Positions 36,418-45,413 of a DNA stretch of 64,000 nucleotides are shown here, piece by piece (within the stretch, counting starts at the first letter, position 1; each line of letters begins with the position of its first letter). Made by a program: the position numbers and the translations under genes. Under the pieces are notes generated by a model. It did no database searches, had not been told where the DNA came from, and saw only the letters and a list, made by a program, of their open reading frames with translations. The stretch is from a virus, in IMG/VR virus record IMGVR_UViG_3300030333_007705, positions 1 to 64,000 of that record; one strand, written 5' to 3'.

Positions 36418-36442
36418 AGAGATCTCCTGCAACAAAAGAGAG

Positions 36443-36478
36443 GGAATGAGGTGCGCAAGATTTTACACACCTCATTCC
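36443..36478 (-). terminator. Terminator hairpin after the Hsp20 gene
   Basis: An 11-bp stem GGAATGAGGTG/CACCTCATTCC with a 14-nt loop, then a T-rich CTCTTTTGTT. Confidence 0.65.
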
Positions 36479-36525
36479 TTAACTATCTAAATAAACAGGA
36501 AAAAGTTATTTTTTTTTGAAAAAAT

Positions 36526-36948
36526 TTACTTAATTTCAATGTTTAATGGGCGTGCCTCTTCCTTGCGTGGAAGAACCAACGTAAGAAGCCCGTTATTGAA
36601 CTCTGCTGTAGTATTATTTAGATTGAGATTGTTGTCATAGTTGACATAAGTTTTTGTAAAACTTCGCCTAGCAATCCGACGAGCATCATCATTCTCGCTA
36701 GCGCGGGATGCACTAACAGTGATGGTGTTTTTCTCTGGCTTGATCTCGATAGACAAGTCTTCCTTGGAAAAGCCCGCCAAAGCGAACTCCATAACGGTGT
36801 CACCTGTGTCATTCTGATACAGGTCAGCAACAGGATAACCTTTGGTTGTTCTATTCGTTAGAGCAGAAAAATCCATAGCATCAAACAAATCATCAAAAAC
36901 GCTCCTACCAAGAAGGCTAGGGCGGTAAGTGGCAAGTGTTGTATTCAT
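36526..36948 (-). CDS. Small heat-shock protein Hsp20/IbpA type
   Basis: 140 residues. The alpha-crystallin domain spans about 40-135: YPVADLYQNDTGDTVMEFAL start, FSKEDLSIEIKPEKNTITVS and the conserved end NGLLTLVLPRKEE, followed by a C-terminal I-E-I-K. ATP-independent holdase that protects aggregating proteins. T4-like marine phages carry similar genes, possibly for head assembly or stress. Confidence 0.92.
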   Translation of the reverse strand: MNTTLATYRPSLLGRSVFDDLFDAMDFSALTNRTTKGYPVADLYQNDTGDTVMEFALAGFSKEDLSIEIKPEKNTITVSASRASENDDARRIARRSFTKTYVNYDNNLNLNNTTAEFNNGLLTLVLPRKEEARPLNIEIK

Positions 36949-37015
36949 AATATTTTCTCCTTAAAAAAGCAAGTTAATAAGCAAAAGCCCCTTGCAGCAG
37001 CAAATGCTCTTTTAT

Positions 37016-37043
37016 ACTATAAGAACATTTTTTTAATAGTCAA
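37016..37043 (-). promoter_or_regulatory. Promoter of the Hsp20 gene
   Basis: TTGACT, 16 bp, TATAGT. The leader to the ATG is about 62 nt and holds two TTGCT stretches close to the AAGGAG, as in ROSE-type thermometers (weak). Confidence 0.65.
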
Positions 37044-37052
37044 GAAAAATAT

Positions 37053-37388
37053 TTATTTCCACATCACCTGTATTGTTATTATGGCGACGGAGAGCACCAA
37101 ACACACCATAGTCTTGGGAACCAGTATAGACTCCTTTAACAGTGCGTAGGTCAATATTGCAAACACCATGTTAGATACCCCGAAACCGATCAGTTTGGAG
37201 GACCACAACAAGCCAGTCGCATCTACGATGTGTCGGATGGCATACCAAAAGCAAAGACCCATCGGGACAGCAAAAATAATGTTTGACAACATGGGTCGCG
37301 AAGACCACCAGGGCCAAACAAATTGTGAATTAAATTGAAACCAAGCAAGTACGTTGCCCAGCAAAAATAACATTACACCAGCAAACAT
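37053..37388 (-). CDS. Four-span membrane protein
   Basis: 111 residues with four hydrophobic helices at about 3-14, 33-50, 61-84 and 90-108. The sequence WWSSRPMLSNIIFAVPMGLCF resembles small EamA/DMT-like half transporters. Function unknown. Confidence 0.65.
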   Translation of the reverse strand: MFAGVMLFLLGNVLAWFQFNSQFVWPWWSSRPMLSNIIFAVPMGLCFWYAIRHIVDATGLLWSSKLIGFGVSNMVFAILTYALLKESILVPKTMVCLVLSVAIITIQVMWK

Positions 37389-37399
37389 TCTTCACCCCG

Positions 37400-37753
37400 C
37401 TAATGAATAGAGGTAGATATAGACAACTTGTTAAGCTCGCTGACAGCATGGTGCCTAGCTAAAACAATGTTCTGTAAAGTCAAGATTGTGTTTTCTAAAA
37501 CCATCAAATGTTCGCCTTGTCCCTCATCAGGCATAGAAACCGCACTTTCAATTTCTTTCTCAAGGAGAGATATTAGTGTTAAGTTAGACCAGATCATCTC
37601 ACAAAACAAACTGAAAATGTAGCTTTTGCTCTCCTCCTCTGCATCGAGGAGCATGTCTTTTGTCAAGTTCTTCACCACGTCATATTGTTGCTGAGTCTCT
37701 ACAAGAAGCTCAACTAAAAACTCGAAAGACAGCGAATATACCTTGTTACTCAT
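37400..37753 (-). CDS. Hypothetical helical protein
   Basis: 117 residues, almost all helical: FEFLVELLVETQQQYDVVKN, and ENTILTLQNIVLARHHAVSE. 8-nt overlap with glutaredoxin. Unknown. Confidence 0.55.
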   Translation of the reverse strand: MSNKVYSLSFEFLVELLVETQQQYDVVKNLTKDMLLDAEEESKSYIFSLFCEMIWSNLTLISLLEKEIESAVSMPDEGQGEHLMVLENTILTLQNIVLARHHAVSELNKLSISTSIH

Positions 37754-37994
37754 CTATTCCCAGGTGGTCAAGAAAGTCGGTGTACCCGCCAATAAACTTT
37801 ACATCGTTACCGACGCGCTTAAAAATCATTGGTACAGTTCTCCAGTCGTGCACCTTTTTGATTTCTGCTAGAATGTTCTCTTGCTCCGGCTCAAAAACAA
37901 CTTCGCCAAATTCCAAATCTCGTTCTTGCATGAGCTGTACGGCAGAAACGCAAAAGGGGCATCCAGGCTTAGAAAAAATTATATAACGATCCAT
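37746..37994 (-). CDS. Glutaredoxin
   Basis: 82 residues. YIIFSKPGCPFCVSAVQLM has the CPFC active site, WRTVPMIFKRV the cis-Pro and FIGGYTDF the GG motif. Reduces disulfides with glutathione, and is a likely electron donor for the ribonucleotide reductase at 53442. Confidence 0.93.
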   Translation of the reverse strand: MDRYIIFSKPGCPFCVSAVQLMQERDLEFGEVVFEPEQENILAEIKKVHDWRTVPMIFKRVGNDVKFIGGYTDFLDHLGIDE

Positions 37995-38288
37995 TTAGTT
38001 TGCCTCTCTCTTGTTTAGCTTTTCTGCTATTTGTTCTAATGGGCCAACAACATCAACCATCGTAGGTCCAGCGTTGGAGCGAATCAAGAACAAGCGCGTA
38101 AACTGAGTGTGCTCGCTCAAGCCATCCACCATAGGGGTGGTTCTTGAATTGTAATCTTCGTTAGCCCGGGCAACAATAACATGTTCTGGGTTAACAAGGG
38201 CGCGCCGAAGCGCAAAGTCTGTCTTTACTCGGCCAGCGACGGGATCATATTCTGACGCTGCTGAATATATTTCTGTAAGTTCAATCAT
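37995..38288 (-). CDS. Hypothetical protein, marine-phage type
   Basis: 97 residues: DFALRRALVNPEHVIVARAN, FTRLFLIRSNAG and VDVVGPLEQIAEKLN. I recall this pattern from T4-like marine phages. Function unknown. Adjacent to glutaredoxin without a gap. Confidence 0.6.
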   Translation of the reverse strand: MIELTEIYSAASEYDPVAGRVKTDFALRRALVNPEHVIVARANEDYNSRTTPMVDGLSEHTQFTRLFLIRSNAGPTMVDVVGPLEQIAEKLNKREAN

Positions 38289-38291
38289 CTT

Positions 38292-38507
38292 TTATCCTGA
38301 AATTTCGTAAACATCTTTTGCCAATACTGTCCAGTGCTGATTCTCATAAATAACACTTAGGATTTTTGGATCAGAGCCAGCCTCAGTCAGCAACAAGTTT
38401 CTTGGCTTTTCAAGTTTCATGTAGGTTTGTATATCTCCGCTTTCACGAAATCTATACAAATAAACCCCCGAGGGTGCATGAACTAAATCGCCTTTCTTAA
38501 ACTTCAT
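38292..38507 (-). CDS. VGD-like small protein outside the island
   Basis: 71 residues: MKFKKGDLVHAPSGVYLYR, then a middle loop and ILSVIYENQHWTVLAKDVYE. The only clear relative of the family in the replication/metabolism part. 11-nt overlap with the upstream gene. Confidence 0.6.
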   Translation of the reverse strand: MKFKKGDLVHAPSGVYLYRFRESGDIQTYMKLEKPRNLLLTEAGSDPKILSVIYENQHWTVLAKDVYEISG

Positions 38508-38811
38508 CTTCTTGCTCCTCGCCGACTGGAGCCGTAGCTTGTCTCATGTCCTCAGGCAAATCAGGCGCGGACAGCTGCGCAATAACATTGGCGTACCCCT
38601 GGAGCATGCTAGTAACATCCTCAAGTTGACTATCGACGATGGCCAATCCAGATCGAACATGCTCAACAGAATCATTAAAAGCAGGCAAACTGGCTGTGGT
38701 CATGGGCGCTTTTGATAGTTGCGCCAGCCTTCTCCTGATCAGGTGTATTAGTTCATCAATTTTAGCTGGCACCTCATCAAAATCAATAGTGTGCGTAATC
38801 TTAACTTTCAT
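38497..38811 (-). CDS. Hypothetical helical protein
   Basis: 104 residues. TIDFDEVPAKIDELIHLIRR start, a helical middle and an acidic tail. Overlaps the GroEL gene by 11 nt. Unknown. Confidence 0.55.
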   Translation of the reverse strand: MKVKITHTIDFDEVPAKIDELIHLIRRRLAQLSKAPMTTASLPAFNDSVEHVRSGLAIVDSQLEDVTSMLQGYANVIAQLSAPDLPEDMRQATAPVGEEQEDEV

Positions 38812-40384
38812 TTTCTATCTCCACAATAGCGTTGTTAGTAGTAATAAGGGTGGAAGCAACAGAGACGGCATTCCTGAGTGCGGTTATGGTAACCTTAGCC
38901 GGATCGATGATTCCTGCTTCCATCATGTCGACAACCTCCCCGCTGGCAAAATTCCAACCGAAGCCTTCTTTCTCTTGTTGTTCCTGAAGCCTGGAGATGA
39001 TCAAGTCTGAGCTTTCCCCCGCGTTCGAAGCCATCTGTCTAATCGGTGCTTCGAGGCTTCTCTTTAATATCTCAGCCCCGAATCTCTGATCTTCGTTTTC
39101 TAATTCAAACTCCAGCTTGCGACAATTCAACAACGTCGATCCGCCGCCGGGGACAATCCCTTGTTCTTGGGCTGCTCGTACTGCCTCCAGCGCATCTTCA
39201 ATACGGTGCTTTTTCTCTGTCATTTCAACTTCCGTTGGAGCACCTACCTTAATTATTGCAACACCACTGTTTAGCCTAGTGATGCGCTCCTGCAGGCGCC
39301 GGCACTCCTCCATGTCTTCTGTTTGCTTTATCTCAGACTTGAGAGACTCTATCCTCTCTTCAATAGCTGGCCAGTCGGAGTTGCCGTCAACAATGGTGGT
39401 GAAATTTTTCATAATCTCAATTCTCTTACATGTACCCAAGTCAACCAGCTTTACGTCACCTAGCTTTTTTCCTGATTCACGAGACACAAAATTAGCTCCG
39501 GTGGCCAGGCAAAGGTCCCTCATGATGTCCCTTCGCTCATTGCCGTATCTAGGAGCCTTGACAGCGGCGACCCTCATTGTGCCACGAACTGCGTTCATAA
39601 TTAACGCTGCCAGGGCTTGACCCTCGACTTCTTCAGCGACAATCACAAAAGGCTTTGCTTCGCGAGAAACAAGCTCTAGAATAGGGAATATATCATTTAC
39701 GTTTTCTATCTTGTGATCTGTAACAAGCATGAGAACATCATCATAATCAACAATGTTTCTTTTTTCATCTGTAACAAACGCTCTAGCAAAATATCCAGAA
39801 TCAAATCTAAAGCCCTCGACAACATCAAGACTTGTTTGTTCGGCCTTGGCTTCTTCGATAGTGATAGCGCCGTCGGCTCCGGCCTGATCGGCAGCAGTGG
39901 CAATGAGTTTACCAATAGAGGCGTCGTTGTTAGCTGAAATTGTTGCAACATGTTCTATCTCTTCGAATGACGAGACGGGCGTGGCCTGATGTTCAATCTC
40001 ATTTACAATTTTCTCTAGCGCGTGGTCCATGCCTCGCTTAAGCTCAATCGGAGAACTGCCGGCAATAATATATTTTTGTGCATTAGCTAGGATGTCTCTT
40101 GCCAGCACTGTAGAGGTAGTCGTGCCGTCCCCTGCAAGTGCGTTGGTTTGCAACGCTGCTTGCTTCAAGACCTCGGCACCCGCGTTCTCAACCGGATCGT
40201 CTAAGTGAACAAAGTTGGCAACAGTGACGCCGTCTTTTGTTATGACGGGGCTTACACCATTTTTATATAAAAGGACGTTTCGTCCGCGTGGGCCGAGCGT
40301 AGCTGCAACGTTGTCAGCCAACTTGTCGACTCCAGCGAGTAGTTTTTCTTGCAAAGCGCGGTCGTGCGCATAGACCTTAGTCAT
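38801..40384 (-). CDS. groL: Chaperonin GroEL
   Basis: 527 residues from the ATG at 40384 (GAGGT upstream). All hallmarks: ADNVAATLGPRGRNVLL near 22, ITKDGVTVANFVHLDD, AGDGTTTSTVLARDIL with the catalytic Asp near 86, EQGIVPGGGSTLLNC near 400. The C-terminus ends ENES without a GGM tail. It folds phage proteins, usually capsid subunits, in place of or together with host GroEL. The co-chaperonin is not adjacent; a GroES-like gene lies at 52899-53168. Confidence 0.97.
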   Translation of the reverse strand: MTKVYAHDRALQEKLLAGVDKLADNVAATLGPRGRNVLLYKNGVSPVITKDGVTVANFVHLDDPVENAGAEVLKQAALQTNALAGDGTTTSTVLARDILANAQKYIIAGSSPIELKRGMDHALEKIVNEIEHQATPVSSFEEIEHVATISANNDASIGKLIATAADQAGADGAITIEEAKAEQTSLDVVEGFRFDSGYFARAFVTDEKRNIVDYDDVLMLVTDHKIENVNDIFPILELVSREAKPFVIVAEEVEGQALAALIMNAVRGTMRVAAVKAPRYGNERRDIMRDLCLATGANFVSRESGKKLGDVKLVDLGTCKRIEIMKNFTTIVDGNSDWPAIEERIESLKSEIKQTEDMEECRRLQERITRLNSGVAIIKVGAPTEVEMTEKKHRIEDALEAVRAAQEQGIVPGGGSTLLNCRKLEFELENEDQRFGAEILKRSLEAPIRQMASNAGESSDLIISRLQEQQEKEGFGWNFASGEVVDMMEAGIIDPAKVTITALRNAVSVASTLITTNNAIVEIENES

Positions 40385-40399
40385 AGATACCTCATTAGT

Positions 40400-40427
40400 A
40401 TTATAAGTCCAGATTACCACAAGTCAA
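40400..40427 (-). promoter_or_regulatory. Promoter of groL
   Basis: TTGACT, 16 bp, TATAAT, near the sigma-70 consensus. The leader is very short (about 10 nt). Confidence 0.75.
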
Positions 40428-40441
40428 TCTTTTTTTAAAGA

Positions 40442-42136
40442 TTAAGATTGCTTACCTGGGTCGATTTTTAAGCCAGACTCTTCAGCCGTTTTCTTTTGAA
40501 TGTTTCCGGCAGAATCAATAGACTTTCGAGCGTGCTCATCTTCTTTCAAGCCAGTTGCAAAATACGCCTGAATGTTTGTGGTCAAGTCTTTGAGGCTACC
40601 AAAGATCTCAAAAATAGATTCATTAATAATCGCAATAACTCGATTCAACATGCCCTGAATAGCTTCAGGACCGATCTCAATTTCGGTTAAATACACCTCA
40701 GACTGGCCCTCGGGGAACAAGCCCTGGGTGTCTTGCTCGCCGTCGGGGCCCGCTGCAGCAGTGGCGATTCTTTCAACCATTGTGCGAGTCATTTCAAACT
40801 GATCTACGTTCGCATAGCCGTAAGTATATTTGAGAGCCTTCTTTTTCTGAGCGGTGCTTAGGTTGTTGTACGCGACCTGCGACTCAGATATGAGATCTCG
40901 GCCTTCGACGCCAGTGAAGTAAGCGCTCTTGATGGCGGCCTGTCTCTTCAGCGCGGCTTCGGTAGCCGAATACTTCTTTCTTATTTGTTCATTTGCATCG
41001 ATGATTGCATCTCGCATAGCCTTTCTAGTTCTCGAAGTCGTCTTGGGTTCAGCAAGGAACTCAAGCTCTTTAATCTTAACATCTAATGGCGTAGCCGCGA
41101 TAGAAGACTTGCCTCGAATGACTTCACCCTTGCCCCACATTTCATCATCTTTGGCATAGTTAACGGCCTGCACTAGGGCTTTAAAATCTATCTTGCCATA
41201 GATATCTTCAAGACCCCTAGTCTTGATTATTTTTGCCAAGTTTTCCAGAAACTCTTTTTCTAAAACTTCGGCACTTGGAAATTGTCCTGCTGATGGCAAG
41301 GCTTTCACCTTCCGACCCTTTAGAAAAGCCTGAGGTAAGATTATACAACGGCGCGACTCCTTGCTGGAGTTGGCAATGATGTTAAACACGTTGTCCAGCG
41401 TGAAGTTAAATCTATAAAATTTTAATACGCCAGCCTTCTGCAAGCCCTCGCCCTGCAAGGTCTTTGTAACGACGACATATTGCATTGGCTCGCCGGTAAC
41501 TAAGTCGTTCACTAAGTCAACCCAGCTACCTCCGACCTTCACTGAGCCGTGATTGTAAAGCTTCAAGCTGATCGCTACCTGATTAGCGTCCTTGAGGTCT
41601 GCAATAGTACCCTCGCCAGTCGGCACCTGTGTGCCACCTAGCAACACTGCTAAGAAGGACTCAAAAGAAAAGCCGGCCGAGGAAGCATTAAAGTGGCCAA
41701 TGATCGTTGTGAGCGTCTTGTAGAACACCAAGTAAGACATGACCTTGGAGATTCTTTCAGAGTTCGAAGTTCCCTCGTCCATACCCAGCATGCGAAATGA
41801 CTCTTCGTCACCTTTATAAAATCGTGAAAGGCTGTCGAGTTTATCTTTTAGATCTGCGCCCTGAATATTTCTTAGGAAATTGTGCAGTTGACCACGGGCA
41901 GTTTCATGGAAGCCTTCTTCCTCTTCGCCCACTGACACGTCAGACCAGCCAATTTCAGAAACAGGAATCTCTGGGATTGCCTGCATTGTGAGCGTGAACT
42001 TTTCTTGATTTTCGAAAAGCATTTGAAGCTTATCTCTACCCATTTCATATTCCGCGATCATCTCAAAGAGCATCTCTAGGTCAAGGTTGTCAGAGTAAAA
42101 GCTGTCTACAAGTGAATTAATTTTTTCTTCATTCAT
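40442..42136 (-). CDS. Large protein with restriction-endonuclease-like core
   Basis: 564 residues. N-terminal helical domain to about 150. Around 167-245: SFESFLAVLLGGTQVPTG, IADLKDANQVAISLKLYNHG and MQYVVVTKT, an order like PD-(D/E)xK nucleases (E, then D near VAISLK). C-terminal 250 residues are helical with AKDDEMWGKGEVIRGK. Nuclease function is an inference; a structural role is possible. Confidence 0.6.
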   Translation of the reverse strand: MNEEKINSLVDSFYSDNLDLEMLFEMIAEYEMGRDKLQMLFENQEKFTLTMQAIPEIPVSEIGWSDVSVGEEEEGFHETARGQLHNFLRNIQGADLKDKLDSLSRFYKGDEESFRMLGMDEGTSNSERISKVMSYLVFYKTLTTIIGHFNASSAGFSFESFLAVLLGGTQVPTGEGTIADLKDANQVAISLKLYNHGSVKVGGSWVDLVNDLVTGEPMQYVVVTKTLQGEGLQKAGVLKFYRFNFTLDNVFNIIANSSKESRRCIILPQAFLKGRKVKALPSAGQFPSAEVLEKEFLENLAKIIKTRGLEDIYGKIDFKALVQAVNYAKDDEMWGKGEVIRGKSSIAATPLDVKIKELEFLAEPKTTSRTRKAMRDAIIDANEQIRKKYSATEAALKRQAAIKSAYFTGVEGRDLISESQVAYNNLSTAQKKKALKYTYGYANVDQFEMTRTMVERIATAAAGPDGEQDTQGLFPEGQSEVYLTEIEIGPEAIQGMLNRVIAIINESIFEIFGSLKDLTTNIQAYFATGLKEDEHARKSIDSAGNIQKKTAEESGLKIDPGKQS

Positions 42137-42150
42137 GTTTATAAATAGTC

Positions 42151-42801
42151 CTAAAAAATGATATCAGCAATTCCTAGCTTAACTGCCTCTTCGGCATCCA
42201 AATATACGTTGGTTTTTTTGTTCATCAGCCGCCTAACATATTTCTCATCCATGTTTGTTTCTTCAGCAAGGGCCCGGACATAAAGCTTCTGTGTCATCTT
42301 GGCTTCCTCAAACTCATTGGCGATGTTCGCGAGATGGCCGTGCTGGCCGGAGATGACTCCGTGAATCATAACACGACAATTCTTCCCTATGTAGCGGTGG
42401 CCTTTTGTACCAGACGCCAACAGCGGAACGCCAGCAGACATAACCTTGCCTAAGCCATGTGTATAGATGGGAGTTTTGTCTCTTATGGAGCGTATTGTGT
42501 CGTATACTGAAAACATTTCTGCAGCGACGCCGCCGAAAGTAGATATGTAAAAGTCTATTGGTTTGTAAGTCTCAACTAGGCTTTTTTCAGGCTCGTCAGG
42601 ATCCATAGCAACCAGCTCTTTGCCCATCTCATGAAGCGCGAGGAGGCCATAAATGGCTTCCGAGCAGCGCTCTTCTGTGATGTCACCATAAATACCAGTA
42701 AATCTTAAATCTTGCTTGTCCATATAGCTCATCAGAGTTGCTAACTCTTCATTCGATTTTTCTGTCTTTTCTTTCTTCTCACCTTCATTAAACTTGTTCA
42801 T
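42151..42801 (-). CDS. clpP: ClpP-like serine protease
   Basis: 216 residues from the ATG at 42801 (AGGAGTCAAG upstream). FYISTFGGVAAEMFSVYDTI is the ClpP core, GKVMSAGVPLLASG carries the Ser, NCRVMIHGVISG the His. In the position of the catalytic Asp, TNVYLDAEEAVKLG aligns to give Asn, so the triad may be altered. Like phage ClpP-family enzymes, it could act as a prohead or regulatory protease. ClpX/A partners would come from the host. Confidence 0.85.
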   Translation of the reverse strand: MNKFNEGEKKEKTEKSNEELATLMSYMDKQDLRFTGIYGDITEERCSEAIYGLLALHEMGKELVAMDPDEPEKSLVETYKPIDFYISTFGGVAAEMFSVYDTIRSIRDKTPIYTHGLGKVMSAGVPLLASGTKGHRYIGKNCRVMIHGVISGQHGHLANIANEFEEAKMTQKLYVRALAEETNMDEKYVRRLMNKKTNVYLDAEEAVKLGIADIIF

Positions 42802-43150
42802 CTTGACTCCTAACTTCTTCAAGTGCGTGAATAACCCTCTCCACAGTGGCCCAGTCTTTTATACCTAAAGAAGACCAGACCTCTGGAGGGGTGCTATTTT
42901 TCAATGAAAGAACGGACAAGTTTTGCCAATACTTGACCGCTTCTCTTATAATCGGCTTCTCCGCCTCAGTCGCGCATGCCGCAAGCAAAAATTGCTCAGA
43001 GTGCCTGCTGGCATATTTTGTGATTCCCAAGCAATTAATCAAGGCTGTGCGATATACCCTTAATTTAATATTGATTCCAAGCATCCTAGAAAGGAAAGCG
43101 TGACACAGGGCGCCACTAATAAATATAAATAAAGCTTCTGCTAATTCCAT
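42788..43150 (-). CDS. Hypothetical protein with N-terminal membrane-like helix
   Basis: 120 residues: AEALFIFISGALCHAFL, then LRVYRTALINCLGITKYASRH and VWSSLGIKDWATVERVI. Seen in other marine phages upstream of ClpP-like genes, as far as I recall. 14-nt overlap with clpP. Unknown function. Confidence 0.6.
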   Translation of the reverse strand: MELAEALFIFISGALCHAFLSRMLGINIKLRVYRTALINCLGITKYASRHSEQFLLAACATEAEKPIIREAVKYWQNLSVLSLKNSTPPEVWSSLGIKDWATVERVIHALEEVRSQDEQV

Positions 43151-43160
43151 TACTACCTCA

Positions 43161-43190
43161 AAAAAAAAGCAGAGCTTTCGCTCTGCTTTT
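43161..43190 (-). terminator. Strong Rho-independent terminator
   Basis: GCAGAGC, GAAA tetraloop, GCTCTGC, then nine T in the minus-strand transcript. It ends the acidic-protein gene. Confidence 0.9.
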
Positions 43191-43216
43191 CATTATACCA
43201 CTTTTACATCAATCTC

Positions 43217-43780
43217 TTAACGCTTCTTCAACAATCTTTTAGCGACGCGGCGGGTGACCTCTTGTACAATCGACTCCTCAAGATCGTCCTCGCCCTCGTC
43301 GCCTGCTGGGGCTTCGCCCCCTTCTTCGTCCTCTGGCTCATCCATGTCCATCTCTTCTTCGTCGCCAAGATCAGGCTCCTCCATGTCCATGTCGTCTTCA
43401 CCGCCTGCTCCGGCAAGGATCTGGTCAATTACATCGCGAGCAGTGCGAAGAGTCTCAACATCCTCCTCGCTGATCTGGACCTCTGCTTCGACTCCTTCAT
43501 CGCCGCCAGCCTCAGGATCATCGCCCATGTCCATGTCGTCTTCTTCGTCGCCCATGTCCATGTCGTCTTCTTCGTCGCCGGCCTCGGGGTCACCACCCAT
43601 ATCCATGTCTGCTTCTTCGCCGCCTGCTTCGTCGCCGGCTTCCATATCCATTTCGTCTTCTTCGGCCTCGAACATTTCTTCTTCTTCGAGACGATCAATA
43701 AAGTTTTCGCTTAGTGGGTGAAGATTCGCGAATTTCATCATCTTGCGAATTTCACCTTCTGATAAGAGATTCTTACTCAT
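43217..43780 (-). CDS. Acidic scaffold-like protein
   Basis: 187 residues. Start NLLSEGEIRKMMKFANLHPLSE includes an LSE site like the tags. The middle (about 35-100) is almost only Glu, Asp, Met and Gly with repeats of EEDDMDMGD. A helix ISEEDVETLRTARDVIDQIL and another acidic tract follow; the end is basic (RRVAKRLLKKR). This charge pattern fits a prohead core or scaffold component. It could also be a DNA mimic. Confidence 0.65.
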   Translation of the reverse strand: MSKNLLSEGEIRKMMKFANLHPLSENFIDRLEEEEMFEAEEDEMDMEAGDEAGGEEADMDMGGDPEAGDEEDDMDMGDEEDDMDMGDDPEAGGDEGVEAEVQISEEDVETLRTARDVIDQILAGAGGEDDMDMEEPDLGDEEEMDMDEPEDEEGGEAPAGDEGEDDLEESIVQEVTRRVAKRLLKKR

Positions 43781-43816
43781 AGTATATTCTCCTTGGTATA
43801 ATATGCATACTACAAA

Positions 43817-44056
43817 CTAAATAGACCCATCTGTAAAGAAACGACCTATTTTTTTTAAAACTGAATCTTCTATTTGTTTAACCCTGACAAAACTAATCCC
43901 GAGCCGCTCACCAACATCACGAAGAGTCATATTGCCATTCTTTTCAACCGCTTCCAGTGTGCAGTTTCTGTCTTGCTCAAAGTCTATCCAATGCCGGCAC
44001 TCCTGCACAGGACAAGAAACGCCCAAGCGTTTACATGTTTTCAAGCATTCTCTCAT
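43817..44056 (-). CDS. Sigma region 4-like HTH protein
   Basis: 79 residues. N-terminal Cys cluster (CLKTCKRLGVSCPVQECRHW), NCTLEAVEKNG, then MTLRDVGERLGISFVRVKQI, a typical sigma-70 region 4.2 helix-turn-helix. Probably a DNA- or RNAP-binding regulator, e.g. late-transcription adaptor. I recall similar Cys-HTH proteins in T4-like marine phages. Confidence 0.75.
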   Translation of the reverse strand: MRECLKTCKRLGVSCPVQECRHWIDFEQDRNCTLEAVEKNGNMTLRDVGERLGISFVRVKQIEDSVLKKIGRFFTDGSI

Positions 44057-44391
44057 ATTCCACTCTCCGTCTCGATTATATCAAATATAGACTCAATTTC
44101 GTTTTCATCTAAATTAAATTTTTTAATATTTTCATTAGAATTTTTAATCATCTTGCTGGCTGAGGCGCGCTTGTGCTTGCCTTGCAGGTTCATTTCTGCT
44201 TTTTTCTCTGTCAGATAGCCCACAACAGCGGGGTGGTTGTCTATATAGCCAGACAGCATGATTCTAAAAAACTGAGATTGGCTGATGCCATCATGCTGGC
44301 ACCTGATCCTGAGCCTGGTTTGCCTGTCAAGAGAGTCATAGAACATGATTTTTTTTCTTTCTTTGGGCTTCGGTGCAGTTGGGTCCTTCAC
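44053..44391 (-). CDS. Ribbon-helix-helix-like regulator candidate
   Basis: 112 residues, GTG start after GGAGGAATGA. FYDSLDRQTRLRIRCQHDGI and SQSQFFRIMLSGYIDN suggest a ribbon-helix-helix fold; the tail is Lys-rich, then acidic. 4-nt overlaps with both neighbours. Confidence 0.55.
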   Translation of the reverse strand: MKDPTAPKPKERKKIMFYDSLDRQTRLRIRCQHDGISQSQFFRIMLSGYIDNHPAVVGYLTEKKAEMNLQGKHKRASASKMIKNSNENIKKFNLDENEIESIFDIIETESGI

Positions 44392-45413
44392 TCATTCCTC
44401 CACAATATGTGAGTTGCGCTCTCGCTCTGGCCGGCACTAGTTTGCAAAATAAACTCAGATTTGGCTTGAAAGTCCGCTATGTTACGGCAGCCAGAGTAAG
44501 ACAAGCCGCTCCGGAGGCCACCAACAATGTCACCCATAATCAAGCTCACGCTGCCTCTAAATGGGACAGTAGTTGACACACCCTCCGGCGTGGAGGATTT
44601 CCCGCGCCAGCTAGTCTGCGCAGCATGAGAGGCCATGCCTCTGTAAACCTTATACTTCTTGCCGTTGGCCTTGGTCAAGACATCGCCCGGAGTCTCAGAC
44701 GAGCCGGCCAACATAGATCCTAACATAACAAAGTCGGCGCCGGCAGCGATGGCCTTTACCATGTCGCCAGTAGTCTTTATCCCGCCATCAGCAATTATCT
44801 TTGCATCGTAGGTGCTTCTTGCGCAATCCATAACGCTCTGTAGCGTCGGCATGCCGTGACCGGTCACAAGTCTCGTGGAACAGATAGACCCTCCTCCGAT
44901 ACCAACCCTGATAGAGTCAGCTCCAAGGGAGGCTAGCTTATCAAACCCCTCTAAAGTTGCCACGTTGCCTGCCATAATGTGAACGTCATCACCAATCCTG
45001 TTTTTTAAGTTGGTTAGGCTGCGCTCAACCATCGCATGATCTCCGTGGGCGACGTCAATGCACAAGACGTTAGCGCCGGCATCCACTAAAGCAAGTGCAC
45101 GATCAATCGAATCGCCAGTCACTCCAATGGCTGCGGCAATAGTCTTGGCACCTCTAGAGTAAACTTGATAAACCAGCTTGGCCTGCTCTTTGATTGTATT
45201 ATATCGATGAATGACGCCTAGGCCGCCATGCTCGGCCATGGCCAAAGCCATAGTAGTCTCAGTAACCGTATCCATTGGACTAGAAATGACTGGCAGTGCT
45301 AGAGTGACGCCCTTGGACAAGGAAGAAGACAGGCTCACTTCTGACCTGCTTTCAATATCACTATATTTTGGCACAAGCAAAACATCATCGAACGAATATG
45401 TCTGCCTAATCAT
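44388..45413 (-). CDS. IMP dehydrogenase/GMP reductase family enzyme
   Basis: 341 residues, without the CBS pair, like GMP reductase or phage forms. [18 protein letters not shown] start, [39 protein letters not shown] with the catalytic Cys, and [19 protein letters not shown]. Interconverts IMP, XMP or GMP, adjusting guanine nucleotide pools for DNA synthesis. Which reaction is not decided by the motifs. Confidence 0.9.
   Translation of the reverse strand: MIRQTYSFDDVLLVPKYSDIESRSEVSLSSSLSKGVTLALPVISSPMDTVTETTMALAMAEHGGLGVIHRYNTIKEQAKLVYQVYSRGAKTIAAAIGVTGDSIDRALALVDAGANVLCIDVAHGDHAMVERSLTNLKNRIGDDVHIMAGNVATLEGFDKLASLGADSIRVGIGGGSICSTRLVTGHGMPTLQSVMDCARSTYDAKIIADGGIKTTGDMVKAIAAGADFVMLGSMLAGSSETPGDVLTKANGKKYKVYRGMASHAAQTSWRGKSSTPEGVSTTVPFRGSVSLIMGDIVGGLRSGLSYSGCRNIADFQAKSEFILQTSAGQSESATHILWRNE

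Noticed and set aside
43254-43721. Ser/Pro-rich plus-strand frame
   Set aside because: Reverse complement of the Asp/Glu/Met repeats of the acidic protein.
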